From Malus domestica (lineage: Eukaryota; Streptophyta; Magnoliopsida; Rosales; Rosaceae), in contig NC_091664.1 of NCBI RefSeq assembly GCF_042453785.1, forward strand, positions 3,956,501 through 4,020,500: a stretch of DNA of 64,000 nt, in the 5' to 3' direction. Under the pieces are notes generated by a model. The model saw nothing but the letters and a program-made list of their open reading frames with translations. It was not told where the DNA came from and searched no databases. Position numbers and translations under genes: made by a program. Shown in pieces: positions 1-10,235 of this stretch (position 1 is the first letter of the stretch; the number at the start of each line of letters is the position of its first letter).

Positions 1-469
1 TTTATGTGTGTTTAGTACACTCTTATGCACATAGAATGTTAGGTTGTAAATAACTGAAATTAGTGGTTTTCGTTGACTCGTATTTTATTATTAAATCGTT
101 TCCGCTTGCGTTATGGTTACGTCACACTTACGTGACGGCCAGCACGTCCTAGTCTTCGGGTTAGGGTGTGTCATGTAAGCCTGAAGGTTTTTTGTTTTCT
201 TCTCTCGACACAAAATAAATTAGTTTTTCCGTGTTTCTAAATTATTGAGTTTTGAAAGTTTTTTCTAAATATAATTATATCGATGTCTTACGTGTGAAAA
301 CAAATAATTTTTTTATATGAAGTGAGGGCACATTTTTTGGCATCGTCGCAGGCCTCAAAAATCTCTGAACTGGCCCTAGTCGTTATGAAAAAATGCCAGC
401 ATAGATGGGAGGAAGAAGAAAATGCATGCGCAAGCAAGTGAACAATAAGCATACATGGCTGATAAGTCT

Positions 470-780
470 AGGGCCGACTCTGAGGCTAGCAGGAGTAGGC
501 GGGGCTACCTAGGGCCCCCAAATTATATATATATATATATATATATATTACAAACTTTGTCAAATCAAATAAGAAGTATACAGACTTTGAACCTTTGAGT
601 ATTTGCTTATAGAATTTTGTTAATCATATCAGTTATTATTGCCTCCGTATAAAGAAGTTTTTCAAAATAAGTTGATCAAATCTTATCTCCAATCAACTAT
701 ATCACAAGAAATATTGAATGACTTAGCTATTTTATCAATTGAAAAAGAATTGGTTGATTAGATTATGTATACTTAATTAG
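470..780 (+). pseudogene. internally deleted hAT transposon relic (transposase C-terminus)
   Basis: Bases near 468-515 have the GC-rich look of a plant hAT element end (a GGGCCG stretch followed by CTAGGGCCCCC). At about 675-760 one frame reads LIKSYLQSTISQ and then LNDLAILSIEKELVD, followed by TAG. That matches the C-terminal dimerisation region of the TTF/ZMYM1-like hAT transposases common in plants. A few bases upstream the reading continues only in another frame (an FxK stretch before LIKS). Most of the transposase is missing between the end-like sequence and this fragment. The family assignment rests on motif recall; the broken frame is seen directly. This is a dead element. Confidence 0.55.
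524..549. repeat. (AT)n microsatellite
   Basis: Uninterrupted AT dinucleotide run just after the GC-rich hAT-like end. Confidence 0.9.
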
Positions 781-1288
781 TACATTTGTGTCTAAAAACG
801 TGAGATGTATAATATTTCAATAATGTTTGTATATCTTTCTTCTTTTGACATTAATTTTTAATGATGTTTGACATAGAAATATATTTTTTCATGTATTTAG
901 CGAATTCTTTTTGTACATAACAATGTATAAAGATCGGGAATATGAGAACTCTAAGGTCCCATTTCTAAGTGATGATCCTCTCATGCTTCATATATTGGGT
1001 TGTATCCTTGCAATTCTTTGCCATATGTTGCCATTGTTTTTGGGATCTGATTTTTGGATACGAGCATACAAACCTCGAACAATCTGGGAATGGGATGGCA
1101 AAACCAATAGTTGGATTAAGACTTTTGTTGATTATTTTTCACAATTGGATCGTTGGAGACTGAGTTTTTCTCAGTTCCGCCGTATGTTCTATATTATCTT
1201 CTTAATTAAATGAAGTAGGTTTGACGGTAGCGCTACTTCATGCTCATTTATGTTTATACTTAATTTTAGTGTCATGAACTCTATAGTT

Positions 1289-1467
1289 TTTTTTTTTTCT
1301 GTTGAGAAATACTAATGAGACTTTTAAAAGTAGAACTCTCTAATAGAGAATTTCTGTAGACTTTCCGTCCCCTCATGTTTTTAGCACAATTATGTGTCAA
1401 CATTATAAAAATTGTGCCAAAAATGTGAGGTATAACTGTCTCATTAGCATTTTTTTTTTTTACAAGG
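1289..1467. mobile_element. small MITE-like hairpin element with 11-bp direct repeats
   Basis: ACTCTATAGTT stands on both sides (1278-1288 and 1468-1478), as an 11-bp target duplication would. Inside are nested inverted repeats: CTAATGAGAC near 1310 against GTCTCATTAG near 1437, and CCTCATGTTTTTAGCACAA against a diverged copy at about 1414-1434. The extreme ends are poly-T or poly-A and match poorly. A 9-11 bp duplication would fit a Mutator-like MITE; this is an inference. Confidence 0.55.
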
Positions 1468-1478
1468 ACTCTATAGTT

Positions 1479-3088
1479 GTTTATGTATTTTTTGTCCACT
1501 ATATTTGTCTTTGTGGGGCACGTTATTCTGTTGCCTTATTATTCGAGGTGATAAAAAAACGAACAGAATACAACTATACTTGGTGGTAAGAGCAGATGCA
1601 CATACGGATTAGCGTGGTCTCGTGACTCACCAGAGGTTCGAAAAATGCCATTGAAGGTTTTTTGAGGATCTTTTGAATAAGTGTTTGATAAAATACTTAT
1701 TCCCGCATATCCCAACGACGCTCGAGCAGATGCGTTTAAAAAAACTTAGATCACTTACATTAGGACCCCACCGATTATCCCTGGATGCACCAATGGTTGG
1801 TGCTGTTCAAGAAGACGAAAATGTGATGCTCAACAACCAATTGTTTCTTTTTCTTTTCAAAGAAAAAAAACCAACTATTTCTGAATGAAAAAAAAATATT
1901 ACTTGTATACTTCCCTTGAAAATAGTCATTGTTATTTACCAGTTAATCACAGTATTGCAATAATGGTATTTGTTTCTACTAGTAGGTGAAAGATCTTAAT
2001 TTTTGCTCACATAAATAACAAGTTCGATACAAATTATGTCGAAGAACAAAGAAGAAATTTCTTTTAATGAGAAAAGCCCATTACATTTACATTAACCAAA
2101 GCCCATTCAACAAAAAGCCAGAAAATGCAAAAGGAAATCCTAATCTTCAACCTGCAAAGGACGATCACTGCCGGCCATCACCTTGTCAGCGACCATAAGC
2201 GTAGCCACTCGAAAACAATCAACTTCGCGTTGTATTCGATGAAGATATCCTAGTGCATAAGAGTAGTTCCATCGTGATTGGCTCTTTAATCACCCTAAAA
2301 TAATTAAAAATACGAAAAAATTATAAAAAAAATATACAAAAATACAATAAGTATACAAAAATAATAATTTTTTTTCTATAAATTTCCAACCATGTTCTTC
2401 CATCTTACACACACATTTCAATATTTTCAAATACTTTCAACAAATCTTTTTAATATTATCCTAAATTAAAAATAAGATTATTTTTTATCATTGTATAAAA
2501 AATAATATTTTAATACGAATTGTCTGGACTATTCAATGTAGACTGTAGAGGTGAAGATGCACTTTGGCAATTATTGTTCACTACATGCAATTACTATTCA
2601 CAAAGAGGATTGAGTTGCCTATAGCCCAAGGGAGCCTTACTACACAGGAAATGCTCTAACAATTCAACATGCAACCAAGACCGCCACACCATGGGAGAGC
2701 CAACAAATCCGGACCACAAACACAAGCCAAGGGGATGGGGCTAAGGGGGCATCTAAACACCATGGCTTTGGCCAAAGCCGCAACACGCTTGGGCCTTAAT
2801 TTCATACATGGATCCCTACACTTTGTTAGGTTCCCTTGAGTGCGTCTTGATCCATACATTATGTTCGAATCCACAGAGTTCGTCTGGAACGTTCATCCAA
2901 TGGATTCCATTGAGTGAGTCTGGAATCCTACTTCCTGTCTTGTGTGTCAGTAGTATCATATTTCATTAGTGCATCTAGAATGCATAATGTTGTGATTCAT
3001 GTTAGCTCTTGTGTATTTTGTTCTATTTGATTCCATGAGCGCGTTTGGAATGTTAAACGTTGTGAGTCTGCTGGTCTTATTATTTTAA

Positions 3089-3119
<31 letters not shown>

Positions 3120-4420
3120 TTTTGAAAGGAAAGTAGATTGAAAATCGTTAAGGTGAGTGAAGATATTATATATGAAAAGGATTAAGAAAAATAATTGGGA
3201 AAATGTTTTATAAATGAGATTGATTGACTTTTCAATCACATACGCCGTATTACTATCATTCACATGCGTTTCGTAGTTTTCTCGGGTTTTTGCTTTGCCG
3301 ATGCACCATTCTCATAGTTTAGAGGGCAATTTTGTAGGTTGACAGGTGTTCAACATTCTAAAGTTAGGTGTTGTATTGAGCATATCTGGGGAGTGAGAGA
3401 ATGAGAGTGCAGGTTTACTTTTATAAGTCAAGACTAGTGCTGTGCTTTTGGAAATGCAACTCAAACATCCAACTCCAACGCATAAAATGAAAAGATGCTT
3501 TGTGTCCTTTCTTTTCTCCTTGTGTTTTTACTTTATGCCCCACTTTGGACCACAGCCAGCCGCAGACCAACTCCACCGCATTTTCTGGGTCAAAAGTAGC
3601 CTTTGCCTCTAGTCGTCATCTACTCTATAGGGTGCCCCACAAGTTACATAATGCATGCTTTCTTTTTATGTACATATAAATTCATGATTACATCAAAAGA
3701 TAGTTGGAAACTATTATTTTTGTCTTGAAATAAATGATTAATATTATTGTATACTCCTTACTCCTTAGCCTACATCAATTAATTTGTCAAAATGTTGTTT
3801 GACCTTAACTATAATTTTGTTTGTCGTTTAGTACATGCAATTGTATTCCTTTTTACTTATAAGAGTGATATTTTAAGTTTAGATTTTTGTAAATAACAAG
3901 TCGGATTAATTTATTCCCCTCACTCTTTAGTGTAATATATCTTTGTTTTTAATAAAACAGTAATTGATTTTGTCACTCAATCACTATAATATAATAGTAT
4001 TCTTCTTTATTTGTAGGTGATTAAGTGGGTAGTTTTATGATCGACTTTCATAGCGAGTTCAATACTAAGTTATTATAGTTGTCTGATTGAGTGGCTTGCG
4101 CTAATTTCCTCACCATAGTGTAATTGTATTAAAAAAAAAAAACCCATAATTTACATTGCTTAACTCCAGGAATTCTTCTTCGAACACTTTGTGAACGATT
4201 TGCAAAATTTTGTGCTTATTACCAAAATCATTCATGTTATAAATCACTATGTAAAAAACATATCTAAAAAGGTCAACTAAAATGAGGTTCGTCTAGTCAA
4301 TCAATAGTATCAATTAAATTTACAAGTTGTCTGTGAACAAAAAATTGCCATATATTCTCCAAAATTCAATGGTTGAGAATACTTCTAATTTGACAGTCTA
4401 TGTGATACTTTAAGGCTTTT
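1479..4420. other. AT-rich intergenic sequence, no gene recognised
   Basis: No open frame here resembles a known protein, and none shows convincing exon structure. The stretch holds AT-rich low-complexity DNA, imperfect copies of a GAGTGxGTCTGGAAT-like motif around 2835-3050, and a TA/T run near 3088-3123. Confidence 0.6.
3088..3123. repeat. (TA)n microsatellite followed by poly-T
   Basis: About 12 TA units followed by a T homopolymer. Confidence 0.9.
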
Positions 4421-4551
4421 TATATTAACACTCCACAAAATGTTGAATGCACCCCCACATTAAAATTTAATATTAAATAACTTATTTACCCTACTATGCA
4501 ATGGCAATTTTGACCTTATTAAGTTTTAAAAAAAAAATCTATATTCACCCC

Positions 4552-4996
4552 TGTTGATGCACAAAACCGGGACGGTCTTGGAACAACGTAAATCCGACCG
4601 TGAATCTGCACAAACGCTCAAGAACACAAAGAACACAAAGAACACAAGGATTTTATCGTGGTTCACCCCAATATATGGGCTACGTCCACACTGTAGTTGA
4701 TTCTGTTTCTCTGTAATTGTATGGATACAAGTGTTTGGGGGAAGTCCCCCGGAGAAAGGAGGGTGGGGGAGAAGGAAGGAGAGCCTCTTGAATTGTATGA
4801 GGACTCTCTCTAAATGTATGAGAGTTTTGAGCCTTGTAGGATGGCTTGGCTATTTTCCTCCCTCAGAATGAGGGGAGGAGTCCCCTTTTATAGAATAAGG
4901 GGCTCCTCCTCTTTTACAAAGTATGGGCTTTTAGTGTGAGGCCCAAATACAAGGCCCAAGTCCCAAATATACGAGGCCCTAAATATGGTATAAACA
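4552..4996 (-). repeat. 3' LTR (minus orientation) of the gene-carrying element
   Basis: On the plus strand it starts TGTTGATGCACAAAACC and ends CCTAAATATGGTATAAACA. It looks identical along its whole length to the copy at 8525-8969 and is preceded by the ACCCC duplication. Confidence 0.93.
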
Positions 4997-5465
4997 GTAG
5001 TCCCCCAAGTCTTCAGTCAAGAGAGTCTTTTGGCTGGAGACTTGAAATTCAGTCCATGTGTGGGCCGAAGTAACTAAATGTTGTCTATAACTGATGCTCG
5101 ATATGAGGCGGTGCCCAATCTGAAATGATGCTCAACTAGAAGTAGCACATGTTGTGAGGCTGCTTTGCTTGTAGCTTATGTTGCCTTTGTTGGCTCGGCT
5201 TGTGGCGTTTGAAGGTGAGGGAGTCCCTTTTATAGAATAAGGGCTCACTCCTCAATACATGGATGATGGGCTAGAGTTGATGCTCTCTAATAGTGGTGAG
5301 GGGAGTCCCTTTTGTAGAATAAGGGTTTGCTCCTTAATACATAAATAATGGGCTAGGTTCCCCAAGTATTTTTCATGAGGCCCAATATATGGTACATAAT
5401 GTAGTCCCCCAAGTCTTCGGTCAATAGAGTCTGTTGGCTGGAGACTTCAAATTGAATCCATGTAT
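4997..5465 (-). repeat. duplicated polypurine-tract module
   Basis: A block starting GTAGTCCCCCAAGTCTTC appears beside the LTR at 4997 and again at 5402, each time followed by a similar ~45-base tail (GAGTCTxTTGGCTGGAGACTT). Between them, LTR-like pieces recur (GGAGTCCCTTTTxTAGAATAAGGG at about 5218 and 5299). The 3' end of the element has evidently been partly duplicated internally. Confidence 0.7.
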
Positions 5466-5499
5466 GGGCCGAAGTGGCGGTTGTTCGGAGGCGGTATTT

Positions 5500-5830
5500 G
5501 TATACCCTGCACTGAAGCTTTGTAGGTGAAGCTTTGCAAGTGAAGCTTTGAAGCTAGAGCTCTGGAAATGAAGCTTTCGAAACTGGAGCTTTTGTAAATG
5601 AAGCTTTTGAAGCTGATTGACATGAGTGATGCTCATGAATGTTTATGTTGATTGACATGAGTGATGCTCATGGATGTTGTCATGAGTGATGCTCATGAAT
5701 GTTAACATGAGTTATGCTCATGAATGTTGACATGAATGATGATCATGAATGTTTATGCATGATTGTCATGAGTGATGCTCATGAATGTTTATGTATGAAT
5801 GACATGAGTAGTGCTCATGTATAATTTGGA
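5500..5830. repeat. GAAGCTTT minisatellite and GACATGAGTGATGCTCATG repeats
   Basis: About 5510-5610 repeats GAAGCTTTGTAGGT-like units. About 5617-5825 repeats a 25-40 bp unit built around GACATGAGTGATGCTCATGAATG. Both unit types, and the CACCTGGTTGGTGG motif just downstream (about 5850 and 5920), recur at 47.9-50.3 kb. Confidence 0.8.
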
Positions 5831-5991
5831 GTACTAGGCGTACTTTTGATCACCTGGTTGGTGGTAATAACGGCGGGTTGCCGAATAATTGTGGATGACC
5901 TGGGAGTAATTTTGATCACCTGGTTGGTGCTATTTCAGGCTTATGGGCCTTCGCCCTCCACAACATGCCAGCCCATTTGTTTTGGGCTTTT

Positions 5992-5999
<8 letters not shown>

Positions 6000-6026
<27 letters not shown>

Positions 6027-6660
6027 ACCCTCTGATGGGGTTTATATATATTACCCTCTGATGGGGTTTATACAGATGTCTCCGAAAGATAAAAATAAAT
6101 TACATCATTCGGATGGGGTGTTTATTCCTTACTTTTGCAGTGTTTTTCTGCTGCCCTCTCTCTGTATCTTCACCTGGTAAGAAATCATAATAATAGAAAA
6201 ATCTTTTGCTTTTCTCTTTTGCTTTTGTTTTTTGCTTTCTCTTTTCTGCTTTGTTCCCCACTGCTTTTCTGCTTTTCTCTGCTTTCCCATTGCTTTGATT
6301 TTCGCTTTCTTTTTCTTTTTCTGCGTAGGCGCAATGTATTTTGATCTAAATCTGCCAATAGTATTGCTTTTGTCAGTGCTTTTGCTTTTCTTCTTTGTGA
6401 GCACAGGACCCCTCCATAACTGCACCACTTTTTTCTTTTTCTTTTGCATTGTCTCCCATGTGCTCTCGAGGAGGGCCTCCATTTTCTTTTTCTTTTTCTT
6501 TTGCACCTCCTGCATCTCTGTCTCTTGGCGAAACTAGAGGGCTACCTCTCCTTGCTTTTCTTGGACAGCAAGGTCGTGCCCATCACTTTTATTTTTTCTT
6601 TTTCTCCACTCCATTTCTTTGCCCATCCATGTTCCTCATCCCTGTCTGATGGGATCCTTT
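6000..6660. repeat. polypyrimidine low-complexity tract
   Basis: A poly-T run at about 5995-6025 is followed by CTTTTGCTTTTCTC-type sequence to about 6660, with a shorter similar patch at 7220-7315. The long open frames here come from the biased composition and not from a gene. Confidence 0.7.
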
Positions 6661-6907
6661 AGGCGCAATTTTTTGATAATCTTCAAATTCCTAAAGTAAA
6701 ATCATCACTGCGGGTAATCATTTTGTTTGCCAAACCACTTGCTTTTCTTGGACAGGTTGTGCCCATCCATTCCCACTCCTCGTGCCCATCAACAAAGAAA
6801 AACTGAGTAAAGGGAACTTTTCCAGGTCTTTGGTACTACCACCTTTTGACTTGAGACTTTTTCTCTTCCTAACCTGGTAGACATAGAGAATCACCAATCA
6901 TAGTGCA

Positions 6908-7049
6908 GCTATTTCGGCCAACGCATGACGTTGAGAAATTGGAGGCCCTCGAGGCCGGAGACCAACTGATCTGGCAGGTCGCCGGAGATCACCTTGCTGG
7001 AGAGACAGAGGACCTGAAGTTCTACGTATTGAAGGTCGCCAACCCAGAT
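6908..7049 (-). pseudogene. probable leucine-rich-repeat protein fragment captured by the LTR element
   Basis: One minus-strand frame reads IWVGDLQYVELQVLCLSS, then SGDLPDQL and LEGLQFLNV, and then reaches a stop. The spacing fits the plant LRR pattern LxxLxxLxLSxNxxxGxLP, as in receptor-like kinases and receptor-like proteins, but the key Asn is replaced. The neighbouring sequence reads as nothing recognisable. This would be a third host fragment in the element. The identification rests on about 1.5 repeats only. Confidence 0.4.
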
Positions 7050-7417
7050 GGTCTGATCTCATCGTTGGGCCCCTGTTTTTGTGACGGCGGCTGCTGCTGC
7101 TGCAGCTGCTTCGGCGGTTGTTGATGATGAAAGTTGGTGGGCATCTTCTGCATTGTCATCGTGCCAAGTTGATTCCCTTAATCGAGCTTGGGCTGCTGTG
7201 CATTAGTGGGTAGCCATGCTTTCTGCTTTTTTTTTTTTTTCTTTTTGCTTTCGCTTTGTTTCTTGCATCTTCTTTTCTGTTTTTGCTTTTGCTCTTTTCT
7301 TTTTCTCTTTTTCGAGCAGACTTCATCACCCTAACCTGTAAGGGCACAGAAGAAACCCTTCAACTGCAAAGAGAAACAAACTAAAGGAAGCTAGCGAGCT
7401 CGTCTAGCTAATAGAGA

Positions 7418-7722
7418 TCAGAACTTCTTGATGAAGTCGTAGACATGCTGACTGACTTCGTCTAGCTTTTCCTGGTTAATGAAGTGAGCCGCATCTTCCA
7501 TCACAACCACCTCCTGCAGAAACGGCACATCTCTCTTGAACCCACCTTTATGTATGTAGTTCTGGATACCTGGAATATGATAGGTGATGTCCAGGTCCCC
7601 CACCATAAACTTAACCGGCACCTTTATCCGTAGGCCCGCCCATGGTCTAGTAAGCTCCCAGGTATGGTCCAGTAAGCTCTCAGGTTAAGTTCAAAGCTCG
7701 ATAGTAGTTCAATCCTCCGGTA
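7418..7722 (-). pseudogene. soluble epoxide hydrolase C-terminal fragment (captured, broken)
   Basis: The minus-strand reading gives FTGGLNYYRALNLT, a TGA, then ELT; after a frame break come KVPVKFMVGDLDITYHIPG, EVVVMEDAAHFINQEK and VYDFIKKF with the natural stop. This is the C-terminal end of a plant alpha/beta-hydrolase-fold soluble epoxide hydrolase (EPHX2-like). It includes the loop with the catalytic Asp region (VGDLD) and the catalytic His (AHF). Intact family members hydrolyse epoxides of fatty acids. Two lesions are visible: the Trp codon expected after NLT is TGA, and a ~22-bp stretch (GAGCTTACTxGACCAT...) is duplicated in tandem, which shifts the frame. The active-site nucleophile region is absent. 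It lies head-to-head with the EF-hand fragment inside the LTR element, so it cannot make the enzyme. Confidence 0.85.
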
Positions 7723-7792
7723 AAGGTCGACGACGGCGGCAAGGTGGGTGCCGAGGCTGGTGTCGACGAACACCTTGGCCTCCACTGCATCG

Positions 7793-8200
7793 GATGCCGA
7801 CCACGACGGCAAGATCAGCAAAGACGACCTCCGGGCCTTCTACGCCGGCTTCTCCAGCTCCGTCGCGGACTAAAACCTCATCAGATCGATGATGTCTGCC
7901 GCTGATTCCGACAACGACGGGTTCGTCCAGTATGAGGAGTTCGAGCGCGTCTTGGCTTGCGGCGACAGGGCAAAAAGCTCGGGAGTGATGGATGACGTGT
8001 TTAAGGTGATGGACAAGGACGACGACGGGAAACTCAGCCACGAGGACATGAAGAATTACATGAGCAGCGCCGGCTTCGTCGTCACCGATGAAGATATCAA
8101 GGCCATGATTAAACTAGGCGGCGGCGATGAGAACCAAGGCGTGACGTATGCTGGCTTGCTTAAGATCCTGGCCGTTGATCAAGTCAGCGAAGCGTCTTGA
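7793..8200 (+). pseudogene. CP1-like EF-hand calcium-binding protein fragment with one nonsense codon
   Basis: The plus-strand frame reads DADHDGKISKDDLRAFYAG, a TAA at 7871, then three further helix-loop-helix blocks. Loop 2 is DSDNDGFVQYEE, loop 3 is DKDDDGKLSHED, and loop 4 is degenerate. The frame ends KILAVDQVSEAS and stop at 8198-8200. Loop order and the RAFYAG and FKVMDKD signatures point to the CP1-like calmodulin-related family of plants; this is family recall. The N-terminus and an expected start are missing, and sequence before 7793 no longer matches. The single in-frame TAA sits where the family has a charged residue. From ATG 7889 a 103-residue frame is still open, so a truncated protein with two good calcium loops is conceivable but unproven. 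It is high in GC compared with the flanks, as expected for a captured exon. Confidence 0.8.
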
Positions 8201-8502
8201 GCCCTTGACCACCTTGCTCACCTCCTACAAAAACATGTTCACCTCCTCCATTCACTGTCTGCCATCTGCTAGCCAAATATTTTATTTTTTTATTTATTTA
8301 TTTCCCAAATCAGAAGGAACTTGGTTTTTTAAAGAAACCAAAGACGAAGAGAGGAATAAGAGATGAAACCAGAGACTGGTTTGGCTCAGATTTTAGAGTG
8401 CAGAAGCAAAAGAGAGAGTGGTGTTCTTGGTTTTTTGTGGGTTTTGCAGAATCACTGCGGAGGTGAAAAAAATGAAAAAGAACCGACACAACTTTTCGTA
8501 TC

Positions 8503-8524
8503 GATTCCCACAGACGGCGCCAAA
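8503..8524 (-). promoter_or_regulatory. primer binding site of the LTR element
   Basis: On the minus strand, right after the LTR, the sequence reads TTTGGCGCCGTCTGTGGG. It begins with the TGG expected to pair with a tRNA CCA end. This fixes the minus orientation of the element. Confidence 0.7.
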
Positions 8525-8969
8525 TGTTGATGCACAAAACCGGGACGGTCTTGGAACAACGTAAATCCGACCGTGAATCTGCACAAACGCTCAAGAACAC
8601 AAAGAACACAAAGAACACAAGGATTTTATCGTGGTTCACCCCAATATATGGGCTACGTCCACACTGTAGTTGATTCTGTTTCTCTGTAATTGTATGGATA
8701 CAAGTGTTTGGGGGAAGTCCCCCGGAGAAAGGAGGGTGGGGGAGAAGGAAGGAGAGCCTCTTGAATTGTATGAGGACTCTCTCTAAATGTATGAGAGTTT
8801 TGAGCCTTGTAGGATGGCTTGGCTATTTTCCTCCCTCAGAATGAGGGGAGGAGTCCCCTTTTATAGAATAAGGGGCTCCTCCTCTTTTACAAAGTATGGG
8901 CTTTTAGTGTGAGGCCCAAATACAAGGCCCAAGTCCCAAATATACGAGGCCCTAAATATGGTATAAACA
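8525..8969 (-). repeat. 5' LTR (minus orientation) of the gene-carrying element
   Basis: It is 445 bp long, identical by eye to 4552-4996, and followed by the ACCCC target duplication. On the minus strand it begins TGTTTATACCATATTTAGGG and ends TGCATCAACA. Confidence 0.93.
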
Positions 8970-9620
8970 ACCCCAAATCTCTTTTAATGTATTATTTATC
9001 TTCTTTAACTATCAAAACCCCTCCGACCCTCCATTGTTGAACAAAGCCCTAACCAATGAAACTAAAAACATGTTGATTGAGAAAAATTATTTTTGACGAA
9101 TGAAATACGAAATCGATGTTTTGGAAGCTTCACATGAGGTAAGACTTCATATTTTTTTATTGTTTTAGTGATTTTGACGACATCGATAATTATTTAATCT
9201 TGCTTTTGATGCGTTATTCAAGCTTCTATGTTCGTATTCATTTCTTAGGGATCACAGTGATTACATGAAGAATTAAACACCTAAAATTACCACCAAATAT
9301 TAAAAACATACGACATGGGTTTTAATGGTGGAATTGAAAACAACCCACATATGCTTTAAATCCCAAGTGGCATCTTTTGTCAAAATTCCAGTCGGCATTT
9401 TTTGTCCAAATTAAAAGCTTTATAAGATTTGAGAAATGTGGGATGTATAAAAAATATAAGGTGCATGTAGAAAATGTAAGGTATATATTAAGAATGTGGG
9501 GTTTGAGGATATTATGAGGAAGTATATGAAGTGTATTAAGATAATTTTTAATTCAAAAAGCAAATCTGAGATGTATTAAGTATGTGATGTTTATTCAACA
9601 ATTTGTGGGGTGTTAATATA

Positions 9621-10235
9621 ATAATCCTACTTTAATATTTTCTAAAATGTTTCTCTTCACTCAATTTGTCAAATTAAACTATTATAATAAATATTTTAAA
9701 ACAAAAATAAGATTAATAAAATACATTTATAATCAATCAAAAAATAAAAATGTGAGAGTTGTTAATTCATATGATGCCAAGTCAAATTTAACTTTTTGGT
9801 TGAAAAATATTGTTTTTACCTTTTTATTGATTTGTACATTTTGACGTTTGGAGATGCTCTGAAACACAACCGTCACAAGTGTCGTGTAGAATTTGGTTGT
9901 CGTGTAGAATTTGGTTCACTCAGCTGAGCCGTCCGTTCACTCTGTGATTCGGGTAAAACCCCGATTTCACAGTCCCTTTCATTATCCATACGGCCCCTTC
10001 CCATTGCGCTCTTGAGTCGTACGCAAACACAAAATCTACCATTAGTATTTGGGTTTTCAAAATTCAGTAAATTATCAATTTATCATCCTTTAAACGCCAT
10101 TAACACTCAAAGAGTGGAGCTTCTGCAAATGGGTCTCTGAGTTTTTAGCTTTTTCGCTCTACTGTTCGACATTTAGCTCGTCAGTGTATTGGGTTCTTGT
10201 AAAGCCTTTGAATTTGGGGTTTTCTCGGATTTTTT
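9621..10235. other. upstream region of the SLC35F gene, with one MITE end
   Basis: TTTGGAGATGCTCT at about 9846-9859 looks like the right end of a plant MITE; its mirror AGAGCATCTCC occurs at about 54431. GTCGTGTAGAATTTGGTT is repeated in tandem near 9880-9915. The 5' untranslated region of the next gene probably lies within about 10090-10235. I see no clear TATA box. Confidence 0.5.

Larger units (their letters stand above)
4552..8969 (-). mobile_element. young non-autonomous LTR retrotransposon (LARD-like) carrying host gene fragments
   Basis: Two 445-bp LTRs, identical by eye, bound the element, and ACCCC occurs directly outside both (4547-4551 and 8970-8974). Orientation is minus. Next to the 8525-8969 LTR lies a TGGCGCC-type primer binding site read on the minus strand (8503-8524). 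Next to the 4552-4996 LTR lies a purine-rich ACTTGGGGGACTAC tract on the minus strand. A TGGCGCC-type site of this kind is known from Tat/Athila-like Ty3/gypsy elements. No gag, protease, reverse transcriptase or integrase frame is visible in the 3.5-kb interior. Instead there are minisatellites, pyrimidine-rich DNA and fragments of at least two host genes. Identical LTRs and an exact duplication imply a recent insertion, which must have depended on proteins supplied in trans. Confidence 0.9.
4421..9620. mobile_element. DNA transposon with ~32-bp terminal inverted repeats, split by an LTR element
   Basis: The left end starts TATATTAACACTCCACAAAA and the reverse complement of the right end starts TATATTAACACCCCACAAAT. 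The termini agree at about 28 of 32 positions and then go on into GTTGAAT. Without the inserted LTR element the transposon is about 0.78 kb. Its right arm contains several diverged ATGTATTAAG-type subterminal repeats (about 9480-9580). No transposase frame is visible, so it is probably non-autonomous. The termini are self-palindromic (TATA), so the target duplication and superfamily cannot be fixed by eye. Confidence 0.65.

Noticed and set aside
6129..6662. Several overlapping open frames on both strands rich in Lys or Phe/Leu
   Set aside because: They arise from the polypyrimidine tract; the residues follow the base composition and show no domain.
6903..7124. Plus-strand frame ending in a Cys-rich stretch
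   Set aside because: The opposite strand reads as an LRR fragment; the Cys run is translated from a TGCTGC repeat.
8310..8639. Minus-strand frame of 109 codons
   Set aside because: It crosses the border into the LTR, and no similarity is recognised.
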